26,776 nt of DNA from Brachionus plicatilis (taxonomy: Eukaryota > Rotifera > Eurotatoria > Ploima > Brachionidae), in assembly GCA_010279815.1 (NCBI GenBank), contig QEOQ01000207.1:651612-678387 (forward strand). The letters are read 5' to 3'. Within the stretch, counting starts at the first letter, position 1, and each line of letters opens with the position of its first letter. The notes under the pieces are model-generated. The model was not told the origin of the DNA, searched no databases, and saw only the letters and a program-made list of their open reading frames with translations. The translations under genes were made by a program, and so were the position numbers. Shown here piece after piece: positions 21,001 through 26,776 of the stretch.

Positions 21001-21640
21001 GTATATTTAAAGAGAGCCACTTTTCTTGGATGCGGTAAGCCGGTGGTACCCGCGACAAGTCATCGTTTATGCGGTGTTTAGAATTGGGAAAAATTACGCT
21101 GTTTTCAAAAAGACTTTCTTCTTTTAGACTGCCTCCTTTGGCCAAGTTTTCCAGCAGATCTGGCTTCCATTTTCGCGACCAATTGGACAAATATCTTTTG
21201 GCCGAAAATCCGGGCCGAATTTTTTCCAGCAAAACTTGATCGGGTTTTTTTTCATCCTCAGATCCATCAAAGCCGACCCAGTCGTCGCTTTCGCTGGCTC
21301 CGAATTCCAAAATGGAGCGCTTCAGATCGCCAAATGTGCGCAAAGGTTTGTTCAGTCTTTGTCTTGGCTTAGCACATGGCCGATCTTCTTCATGACTTTC
21401 CAGAGTCAAATCCTCGCTGAACAAAATCAATGGTCCTCTGCGAGTGGTAAATGTTTTGGGCAAGTGTAGCTCGCGATGCTCTGCAATGGCACCACTCAGT
21501 GTCATGTTGCTGTCAAGCAACTTTTTTCGGTATTTGGCATCAAAATAGTCTTTGTCTTCGTAGGTTATTTGCAGCAATGAACCCTTTTTTCCGCCAGTAC
21601 CGCGGCTCAATTTCGAAAGTCCCAATGCTGTATTTATCAT
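9049..21640 (-). CDS. KIAA2012: KIAA2012 homologue, complete 11-exon gene, about 1543 residues
   Basis: Minus-strand exons: 21640-20780, 19562-18794, 18733-18680, 18236-18118, 17401-17275, 17218-16679, 16595-16179, 16030-15587, 10622-10144, 9920-9545, 9494-9049. All phases agree and the sum is 1544 codons. Exon 1 carries the conserved KIAA2012 N-terminus: LSRG near the start, then [47 protein letters not shown] and [12 protein letters not shown]. The middle (about 290-1270) is low-complexity and Lys/Ser-rich, including KEEK/KPKE repeats near 1055-1100 in exon 8. Residues about 1271-1480 form a long Glu/Arg coiled coil ([20 protein letters not shown]), and the C-terminus has a conserved [19 protein letters not shown] segment. 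KIAA2012 has no established biochemical role; the coiled coil suggests a structural part. Intron 9 appears to be GC-AG. The protein is longer than I recall for the human one, through the low-complexity middle. Identity is secure at both ends; exon edges in the middle are inferred. Confidence 0.82.
9495..9544 (-). other. Last intron of the KIAA2012-like gene, 50 bp
   Basis: Donor TCAA|GTACGG and acceptor TTGTAG|GGATGG, phase 1. Joining the exons keeps the Glu/Arg coiled coil continuous ([16 protein letters not shown]). It shows the minimum intron size used in this genome. Confidence 0.75.
9921..10143 (-). other. Probable GC-AG intron of the KIAA2012-like gene
   Basis: Exon 9 ends ATGCAG and is followed by GCAAGATACTTATTTT, with no usable GT nearby. 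The acceptor is ATCATGAAG|GATGTGCTG. Both sides are phase 0 and the joined frame runs on into the coiled coil ([19 protein letters not shown]). CAG|GCAAG is the usual form of the minor GC donor class in animals. Confidence 0.65.
11262..11310 (-). repeat. Possible LINE 3' tail with ATT/AAT microsatellite
   Basis: On the minus strand GGTACAGAAAAACAAATAAT is followed by AAT repeats, and the overlapping open frame reads [14 protein letters not shown]. That resembles the end of many LINE ORFs running into a simple-repeat tail. No clear target-site duplication was found and nothing recognisable as RT lies upstream of it, so this stays tentative. Confidence 0.3.
11427..12676. mobile_element. 1.25-kb element with 26-bp terminal inverted repeats and an internal ORF
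   Basis: The left end GGTGCCCCAAGTCATAAACA and the reverse complement of the right end GGCGCCCCAAGTCATAAACA continue identically through CTAGTT: 25 of 26 positions match. Similarity carries inward in weaker form (left TGACGCAGAATTCGA, right TGTGCGTAGAACTCGAA in reverse complement). The flanks are GTAA on the left and TTAA on the right, compatible with a mutated TTAA or a 3-bp target duplication but not decisive. It holds the minus-strand ORF at 11946-12245. The superfamily cannot be named from these ends. Confidence 0.6.
11946..12245 (-). CDS. Unrecognised 99-residue ORF inside the inverted-repeat element
   Basis: Open from an ATG at 12245 to a stop at 11946. The product is helical and mixed-charge, with an aromatic centre ([20 protein letters not shown]) followed by [19 protein letters not shown]. 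Composition is that of a real protein rather than random AT-rich reading. I do not recognise a transposase catalytic motif or any other family. Its position between matched inverted repeats suggests it belongs to, or was captured by, the mobile element, or is an exon of a larger decayed ORF. It is not needed in the host gene's frame. Confidence 0.4.
   Translation of the reverse strand: MLISCLKSILFRFKISKILKKNDQDFNKFLDLILEAINEYKNKDLNIKLWNRFWRALEMYQSGAGYQNVLEKLFGAKSSSKVISHEKSKDFNTLIYSEQ
12802..13736. mobile_element. Second full-length member of the GGCAAATTGAAG family, interrupted by a MITE
   Basis: The left end GGCAATTTGAAGTTCATGAT and the reverse complement of the right end GGCACCTAGAAGTTCATGAT match, and both are flanked directly by AATAATTAA (12793-12801 and 13734-13742). 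The interior ACATGTTTTGTTTAAT resembles ACATGTTTTGTCTAAT of the 23600 copy. Removing the nested 415-bp MITE and its TA duplication leaves about 518 bp, close to the 545 bp of the other copy. Confidence 0.65.
13263..13677. mobile_element. 415-bp pogo/Tigger-like MITE nested in another element
   Basis: The terminal repeats are GAGTCGAGTTCGGTTATAAC (left) and CAGTCGAGTTCGGTTATAGC (right, reverse complement), differing at the first base and one other. TA dinucleotides flank both sides (13261-13262, 13678-13679). A TIR beginning CAGTCGA followed by GTTATAACGAA words, with TA target duplication, is typical of the pogo/Tigger branch of Tc1/mariner. Internal GTTCGTTATA words repeat (TTCGTTATATCCG at 13327 and 13593). 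No transposase is encoded, so it must have been mobilised in trans. Confidence 0.75.
13881..14053 (+). pseudogene. Non-LTR retrotransposon reverse transcriptase fragment
   Basis: The plus-strand frame reads [20 protein letters not shown] and, after a short gap, [10 protein letters not shown]. These are the two adjacent RT palm motifs: the (S)G(V)PQGSVLGPLLF block and the catalytic xADD block, here CADD in place of the usual YADD or FADD. Spacing is right for a LINE of the Jockey/CR1 kind. The rest of RT, the endonuclease and the tail are absent, and the frame stops right after (MNEDRL-stop), so it is a dead scrap. Its G+C content is about half, very unlike the flanks, which suggests a recent arrival or a gene-conversion source with different composition. 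Confidence 0.85.
14054..14737. other. AT-rich intronic stretch with one GC-richer island
   Basis: No coding run is supported. A 55-bp island at about 14648-14703 (CCGAGAGGACTAAGCTGGCA) stands out in composition; it has no recognisable tRNA or SINE box and no second copy in the window. Confidence 0.4.
14738..15515. repeat. Composite repeat: inverted arms plus tandem 350-360-bp copies
   Basis: 14738-14880 (TTCAATTTGGTACCATTTTC, later AAAAGAACCCATA, TTTGTTAATAC) is the inverted complement of about 15119-15270. Independently, 14888-15150 and 15237-15515 are direct copies offset by about 350-360 bp, sharing GGTACCAAATT, AAAAAGTTAGCTTT and AAATCTTTTTACAGATT. The block therefore consists of one monomer inverted and two in tandem. 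No ORF is conserved between copies, so it looks like non-coding repeat DNA rather than a gene family. Confidence 0.65.
18465..18485 (-). other. Candidate 21-nt microexon in intron 3 of the KIAA2012-like gene
   Basis: On the minus strand CACCTGAG|CTTTCCTCCC and CTTTTCT|GTAAAAAT frame 21 bases inside a phase-1 intron. Inclusion would add seven residues (about AFLPQLF) with no stop and no frame change. It sits in a small GC-rich patch in an otherwise AT-rich intron. On the plus strand the same patch also looks exon-like (TTTTTACAG|...CTCAG|GTGAAA), so strand is not certain. Not included in the main model. Confidence 0.3.
19601..20229. mobile_element. 629-bp pogo/Tigger-like MITE in intron 1 of the KIAA2012-like gene
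   Basis: The left end CAGTCAACTCTCTTTAATTC and the reverse complement of the right end CAGTCAACTCTCTTTAATTC are identical over 20 bases and continue into CG. TA dinucleotides flank both sides (19599-19600 and 20230-20231). Inner subterminal words are also inverted (CGGATCTCTTTT left, AAAAGAGAAATACGG right). CAGT ends plus TA duplication place it with pogo/Tigger-type elements; no transposase is present. It is a different family from the one at 13263. It lies 38 bp from the start of exon 2. Confidence 0.8.
20243..20760. mobile_element. 518-bp near-perfect fold-back (palindromic) element
   Basis: The left half TTGGGTCTGATCAAAAGTTT continues through GACCACCTGATCACAAAAT and is mirrored by the right end, which in reverse complement reads TTGGGTCTGGTCAAAAGTTT and onward. 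Matching persists almost to the centre (about 20500), including TTTTACGTAGTCAATTTTAT and TTTGGTACAAA-type words on both arms. The whole unit could form one long hairpin. Flanking ATAA on both sides could be a 4-bp target duplication but is weak in AT-rich DNA. No coding capacity. It lies 13 bp from the pogo-like element. Confidence 0.8.
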
Positions 21641-21767
21641 AATAAGTCTTAAATTAAAAAGCTTGCTGAAGATGAAAATTGTTTTTTAAAATTAAAAAAA
21701 TTAATAAACTAAATTTAAGTGTGTTAAAAGTAATTTTAACATTTGGTAAACCATATAAACATAAAAA

Positions 21768-22178
21768 GTTGTTCTAGTCTTTTTAGAAATTCAGTATTTA
21801 ACTCCTTTACTTTTAGATTGGTACAAATTTGAATATTTGGTCAAAGCTGTGCTAAATTTTTAAGCTGAAAATTTTTCTATTGTTGACTTTTTCTGTATTT
21901 CCTGTTAACATAATGTAATTACTTTAGAGGAAAAGTAAATTTAATGCTCGAAATCAAAAATTGATGGTAGTAAATGGTTCTAACTCTATGGCAACTAAAG
22001 AGTTAATCAATTTTTATTCAAAATTATCATTTCAGAATTTAAATTTAAATTATTTTAATTCAGTGAACAAAATAAAAAATTTCAAGAGTTTTATTTACAC
22101 AAGTTAGATAATCAGCATGAGTTTGTTGAACATTCTAAATACCTTGATGTGTTCTTTGCCAAATTAACAGCTTCTTAA
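21768..22178 (+). pseudogene. Broken coding-like runs upstream of the KIAA2012-like gene
   Basis: Three plus-strand open runs sit close together: 21768-21863 (includes TPLLLDWYKFEYLVKAVLNF), 21928-22107 (59 codons, includes NGSNSMATKELINFYSKLSF) and 22065-22178 (includes LDNQHEFVEHSKYLDVFFAK and ends in a stop). The first and third share a frame; the second is shifted. Possible acceptors precede the second (ACTTTAG) and third (TTAATTCAG), but I could not join them with correct phases. The residues look protein-like, so a decayed gene or mobile-element ORF is one reading; chance open frames are the other. No family recognised. Confidence 0.2.
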
Positions 22179-22390
22179 ATCTTAAGAAAACCTACCTTTA
22201 AAATAAACAAACTCAATATTTGAATTTTTTTAATTCTTTCTTTGCCAATGTTTAATCAATTAAATTCAAATATTTTTTTTACATGTGTTTTTTTCATATA
22301 AACTGCGTTTATTTTATGTGATTACTGTGAGCGACTTTTACTAAGTCTTTAAAAAACAAATCAATTATTCATTAAATATTTTATTTTTGC

Positions 22391-22537
22391 TTATTTAGTC
22401 AATAAATTTAAGGTAAAAACGAAAACAAAACTAATAAGAAACATTCCAGCCATGATTCCCTTAAATGTCTCGAAAAAAAAAACCGAGGATATGATTTTCT
22501 TGAAAAGAGAACTTTCTTCGTATCGATTTCGCAAAAC
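22391..22537 (-). CDS. Probable terminal exon of an unknown membrane-anchored protein
   Basis: On the minus strand a good acceptor (TTTGCCTTCCAG) at 22538 opens a 48-codon frame ending TAA at 22391. It begins VLRNRYEESSLFKKIISS, then has a hydrophobic stretch GIMAGMFLISFVFVFTLNLL and the end TK. This looks like a C-terminal tail anchor or last membrane helix. AATAAA follows the stop by a few bases. G+C is clearly above the surroundings. No matching upstream exon was identified to the right, so either the upstream introns are long or this is a relic. Family not recognised. Confidence 0.35.
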   Translation of the reverse strand, partial: VLRNRYEESSLFKKIISSVFFFETFKGIMAGMFLISFVFVFTLNLLTK

Positions 22538-22994
22538 CTGGAAGGCAAACAATAAATTAAAATAAAACTCAAAAATGAATTATTCATTTTTTAAAAAATA
22601 AAAGACTATTAATTCTTTAAAGAAAAAGTTTTTTCGAATTAACTTAAACTCTTTTTAAATAATTTATCTTTTACAAATGTGAGCCTAATTGCGGAACAAG
22701 CTTTTGACAAAAGTTTAAAAATTAAAATTTTAAATTAAAATTTTAACCCTTATCCTTTTTATTATTTAATTTTTCTTCCTGTTTATCAATCTATGTTCTT
22801 AATCATCTTTTTATTTTTTTTAAATACTTTTTATCTTAATTCGTTCTGGCCTGTTTTTTTAATTTATTTTTCTTTAGTTAAAAAAAATCCGATTTAAAGA
22901 ATTCAAAATAAAAGAGAAATTTTTTAGTGGTAAATTTTTTTAATTCAGAATTATTTTCGTTGTTAAAATTAAGCAATTCCGACAATGTGAAATT

Positions 22995-23060
22995 TTTGAG
23001 CCTATAAAAGAGTTGATTTAAAAATAGGATAATTGTTTTTACTAAATTAGTAAAATTTGA
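22995..23060. repeat. Empty-site copy of a short dispersed repeat
   Basis: TTTTTGAGCCTATAAAAGAG, through GGATAATTG and on to CTAAATTAGTAAAATTT, is repeated at 23561-23599 plus 24145-24176, where a 545-bp element interrupts it exactly at GATAATTG. Here the target word occurs once. The copy therefore shows the pre-insertion state. Confidence 0.75.
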
Positions 23061-23599
23061 AATTTTAACCGCAGCATCCTCCGCATTTTATAAATAAAAT
23101 AAAAAATTATTTGCTTTTTTTTTTAAAGGAAATCCAATAGAAAAGAAAAATAATATGGCAATTTTTAAACATTAAAAAATTTATTTTTATTTTTAGATGT
23201 TCAATATAGTTTATACTACAAATTGAAAAATCTAAGCTTTCAAAATTTAAATTCTTTAAAAACAATAAAAATCAATATTTGTTTTTTAAGATTAATTTTT
23301 AAATTTTTCCTTTATTTAACAAGTTTAATTATAAAAAATCATCAGATTTTTTCAGTTAACAAGTTAACAAAGTAAATAATCAAATTTTAAAAATAATCTT
23401 TATATTGAACACTACTTTTTAAAGTTCATTCAAGGTTTTTTGTTTTAAAAATACAATTAATTATTAATTTTTGATCTAAAATTCTGAGAATATATCAAAC
23501 AAAACAAGAAATACAAATTTAATTAATATGGCAAAGATACTATTAATTAAATTAAGATTTTGAGCCTATGAAAGAGTTGATTTGAAAATAGGATAATTG

Positions 23600-24144
23600 G
23601 GCAAATTGAAGTTTCAGATCAAATTTTAAGATCAAAAGGATCATTTAAAATTTTAAAGCTTAAATAATCTAAAGATTTTAATAATTTTTAAGAAATAAAT
23701 ACTAAACATTACTAGACATGTTTTGTCTAATAATGGTTCATTATCAAATTAACATTAAAATGATTGATCTCTAATTTATTTAACAAAAACAATCAATAAT
23801 TTAAATAATTCAGGTTAAGTTAATTCACAAATTCAAATTTAAAACTTTTATACCCATTCATTCAAACTGAAATAATTTTATTTTTCTACTTAAATAAATT
23901 TTAAATTTTAAAAAAGTATATTTTTTTGTCTTTAAATGTAAGTTTTCATTAAAATCAATTAAAATATTAAAACCTATTAATGTTCAATAAAGAAGGACAT
24001 TTTAAAATTTTAAATATGAAAATAAACTTGACATGGCATGTCAAGTAATTGCTTTTGAAAAAATTTATTTTTTCTCTTTTATTAAAAAAAATATTACAAT
24101 TTATATTTTGATCTTTTGATCTTGATCTCAGACTTCAATTTGCC
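23600..24144. mobile_element. 545-bp DNA transposon (non-autonomous) with 8-bp target duplication
   Basis: The ends GGCAAATTGAAGTTTCAGAT and (reverse complement of the right end) GGCAAATTGAAGTCTGAGAT form terminal inverted repeats. They are flanked by GATAATTG at 23592-23599 and 24145-24152. An 8-bp duplication is typical of hAT-like (also P-like) elements, though the GGC end is not the usual hAT CA start, so the superfamily is left open. No transposase ORF. Relatives lie at 12802-13736 and 8654-8777. Confidence 0.8.
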
Positions 24145-24176
24145 GATAATTGTTTTTTCTAAATTAGTAAAATTTG

Positions 24177-25294
24177 TTCTATTAAAATTTTGTTTTTTTA
24201 ATTTTTGAGTATAATTCTAAAAAAAATTAAAATTTATTTTTATTATTTTATTTAAATTAGGTCTTAAGAAATTTAGACCTCATTTCACGATAAAGATTAA
24301 TTAATCTTATTTCTGGCAGGAATTTCTGACTGAATTGTTATCATCCATTTATGTTACTTTTTATTATTACTTTATTCATTTAAAAATTGATTATTCTTTT
24401 TCCACTATTTATTAAAATAATTATATTTCAGCATTGTGTTTTTTTTCAATGTTTTTTAAATTAATCAAATTAAGATAAATCTGTAAAATAAAAAATGAAT
24501 AAATTTTTTTAATTAATCTATCCAAAAATTTCTAATTAATTTTGTCACTTATGAACACTTTTTTTTCATTTTATTAACTTTAAATCTTTGATATACTTAA
24601 AAAACAAAATGTAAAAAAAGTGATTCCTTAAAAAGTTTTTCTTCGAACTTAAAAATATTTATTTTGTGTATTTTTTTCGAATTTTTTCAAAAATCTAAAC
24701 ATAAATGTTTATTTCATGATTTGAAATCAATAAATTTTAAAATTTATGAATATTATGATATAATTTAGTACATGAGTTATTGAACTAGATTTAAATTGTG
24801 ATTTTTTAGAAAAAATTATGAATAGATGGAAAAGAATTGAACCAGGTTTTGATTGCTAGATGAATAGAATTTGAATCAGCCGTCTGCCAAAAATTACTAA
24901 ATTAAATATATGCCAAATAAATTTATTTTTTTTTTATACTAAATTTTTGAAGTAATAATTTTTTTTAATTTTAGCTTTGATTTTTTGCAAATTTCTATGG
25001 CCTGAATTGATAGCTTGGTACAAGAAAAAAACCTTAATTGTTTCTATTTATTTATTTGAATAGAAATTCTAAAATAATTTGAGAAAAATAAAAGTTTTTT
25101 TTTTATTCAACAATTATTAGTCATAATAATGAAGTGATCTTGGCCATTCGGACTTGAATGAAAGTTGTCTAAATTAGGTTCGTGGGCACTTGTATGAAAT
25201 CGCCTTTTGTTTAAAAGCCCAAATTCAATGGTTCTATTAAGTCCCGTAATTTATTTTTGTCAAAAATAATAGCAACTAAATTAAGTCTTGAATG
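24177..25294. other. AT-rich intergenic stretch
   Basis: No coding run or inverted repeat was supported. Composition becomes more mixed from about 25120 onward, towards the start of the hinderin-like gene, as expected for a 5' flank. Confidence 0.45.
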
Positions 25295-25302
25295 TATATA
25301 AA
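25295..25302 (+). promoter_or_regulatory. Possible TATA box of the hinderin-like gene
   Basis: TATATAAA lies about 112 bp before the proposed start codon at 25414, in the less AT-extreme part of the 5' flank. The match is good, but the word is common in such DNA and the transcription start is unknown. Confidence 0.25.
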
Positions 25303-25413
25303 TGGTTGTCAAGAACAGATACTGAAATTTTTTTTCGAATAAAATCTGTCCCTAACAACAACAAATTTTGAACAAAAAAACACTCTATTCATTTGCATAG
25401 CCTCAAAATTCTC

Positions 25414-26265
25414 ATGTCCAAAGAAACAGTGTTAACGTGGAAAAAGCCAGGTAACAAAAAAACCTGCAAAATTAGCCTTTTTTCTGACTAAAAAATTTTT
25501 CGAGTTTAGAAAGACCCTTTCCAAAACGGTCACCCTCAATGACTTCTATTTTACAGTCTTTGAACCAAGAAAAATCCACAGACAAAAAGCCCAATTTTTT
25601 CAATAAATTGTGCCAAAGCTCCGAACAAAACTCGAGCTTAAACGAGTCCAGGTCGAAGTTGACCATCAAAGATTTGTGTCCCGAAGACAAAACTCGAATA
25701 GCCAACTTGATCAAAGAATTGGCAAAGTAAATTGGAATTTTTTTCCTTTGAAAGATAACTTTTTTGATTTTGTTGAAGAATTAGTGACGAAAAAAAGCAG
25801 ATTGAGAGGTCGTTGGAAGAAGAGAGGCGCTGCAAAGAAGTCGAAATAGCCGAGGTTCTAAAACAGCAGGAGAATTTGTTGAGTGAAAAGGAAGTTTTGC
25901 TGAAAAAGTTCTCCAAAATTCAGCAGAAATTGGTCGACATTCAAAAAGATAGGAAAGAAAAGCTGCCACCTCGACCTGTGTCCAAGAATAAGCCAGAAGA
26001 TAAACAGAGCAAGTCATTTAATCCTTTTAAGTCATCGACACCAAAAAATTTATCACCAAGAAGCCTGTCGCCCATATCAAATGTGGAAAAAAATTCAGAA
26101 TTAAAGGAGGTGAAGAATGAGGGCTCCCCCAGACAAAACGAGTCGGGCAGCTCGGACGATGCCAGAAAATACGAGCTTATTAGGGAACAAATGGAATTGG
26201 CTGAGGAACAAAAAAAACTCAAAGATCTTCTTGAAAGCCAGGAAGAAATTTTAAGAGAAAAACAA
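25414..26265 (+). CDS. KIAA1328: Hinderin (KIAA1328) homologue, first three coding exons, runs off the window
   Basis: Exons 25414-25450, 25510-25726 and 25785-26265, separated by 59- and 58-bp GT-AG introns; all phases agree and exon 3 ends in phase 0 (AAACAA|GTATTT). The start MSKETVLTWKKP was chosen because its donor joins exon 2 in frame. The diagnostic block is LTIKDLCPEDKTRIANLIKE at the end of exon 2, nearly identical to the conserved core of vertebrate hinderin. It continues over the intron into a coiled coil (DEKKQIERSLEEERRCKEVE). A Ser/Pro-rich linker follows (STPKNLSPRSLSPIS), then a second helix, YELIREQMELAEEQKKLKDL, which also has a counterpart in the family. Hinderin was described as a coiled-coil binding partner of the cohesin subunit SMC3; its wider role is unclear. 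About 245 residues are visible; the C-terminal half lies to the right. Confidence 0.85.
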
Positions 26266-26776
26266 GTATTTAATTTCATTCTTTTTAAAATAAATATTTT
26301 TTAAATTTCATAAAGTTCAATTTTTTAAAGCTTTTTTTTAAGAAATTTTACCAAAAAATTTAAAATTTTTATAATTATTTTTGTAAGAAAAAGTTATACT
26401 AAAAAAATTGTAAATATTTTTAGTAAAATTAAAAAAAAATTTTTTATTACAACTTAGTTTTTGTAACTTTTATGTACTTTGTATAGTTTTATAGTTAAAG
26501 AAGCTTTAAAAAGTCAACTTTTTGAAATTTTATTTAAATAAAGTTTTACACTCTTAAAAAAATTGATATAGTGTAAACTTTTCTGAATTCCTAAAGTGTT
26601 GTGGAAAAGTTTTTTATTAATTGCTTCAGTTGAATCTAAATTATTTAAAATACATTTTTCCCTGACAAAAATCTAAAGTTCGTTCCTCAAGAGTCTAAAA
26701 GGTTTTAATTTTGTGATTTTGGCGGAGACTTCAGCTTAAATTTTTTTAACTTTAATATCCTTATTTATAAAAATTT
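26266..26776 (+). other. Start of a longer intron of the hinderin-like gene
   Basis: Donor CAA|GTATTT at 26266. No acceptor followed by a continuing frame with family features was found before the window ends. The patch at 26715-26740 (GTGATTTTGGCGGAGACTTC) is GC-richer but could not be placed. Confidence 0.5.

Overview
This is AT-rich (roughly three-quarters A+T by eye) nuclear DNA from a eukaryote, almost certainly an invertebrate animal. The coding exons are split by GT-AG introns, many only 49-60 bp long. Three of the four multi-exon genes match animal centrosome/cilium-type coiled-coil proteins. There is a non-LTR reverse transcriptase scrap and several families of short inverted-repeat DNA transposons. 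Small introns plus extreme AT richness would fit, for example, a monogonont rotifer, but the sequence alone does not fix the taxon. Nothing bacterial, no CRISPR and no rRNA was seen. All gene models below were spliced by hand by matching donor, acceptor and phase; every junction used keeps the frame.

Layout. (1) 1-2613, + strand: the 3' part of a CCDC81-like gene, followed by a plain AT-rich intergenic stretch. (2) 4409-5817, - strand: a four-exon gene for a charged protein of about 417 residues that I do not recognise. (3) 5818-9048: gene-poor, with a LINE-tail insertion flanked by 13-bp duplications, two exon-like scraps, direct repeats and a 540-bp inverted-repeat element. (4) 9049-21640, - strand: a complete 11-exon homologue of KIAA2012 (about 1543 residues). 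Its intron 1 is almost entirely two back-to-back transposable elements. Its 5-kb intron 8 is a transposon graveyard: a terminal-inverted-repeat element with an ORF, an 8/9-bp-duplication element with a pogo-like MITE nested in it, an RT fragment, and a composite direct/inverted repeat. (5) 21641-25413: mostly AT-rich filler with a likely orphan exon (- strand, 22391-22537), some broken coding-like runs, and a 545-bp element whose empty site is preserved about 550 bp away. (6) 25414-26265, + strand: the first three coding exons of a hinderin (KIAA1328) homologue that runs off the right edge.

The recognised genes do not form a pathway that can be shown from sequence. CCDC81, KIAA2012 and hinderin are all coiled-coil proteins of the centrosome, cilium or chromosome-scaffold kind, but their adjacency may be chance. 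The most interesting content is the splice architecture (tiny introns, one GC-AG intron, a candidate 21-nt microexon) and the layered mobile elements whose insertion history can be read directly.
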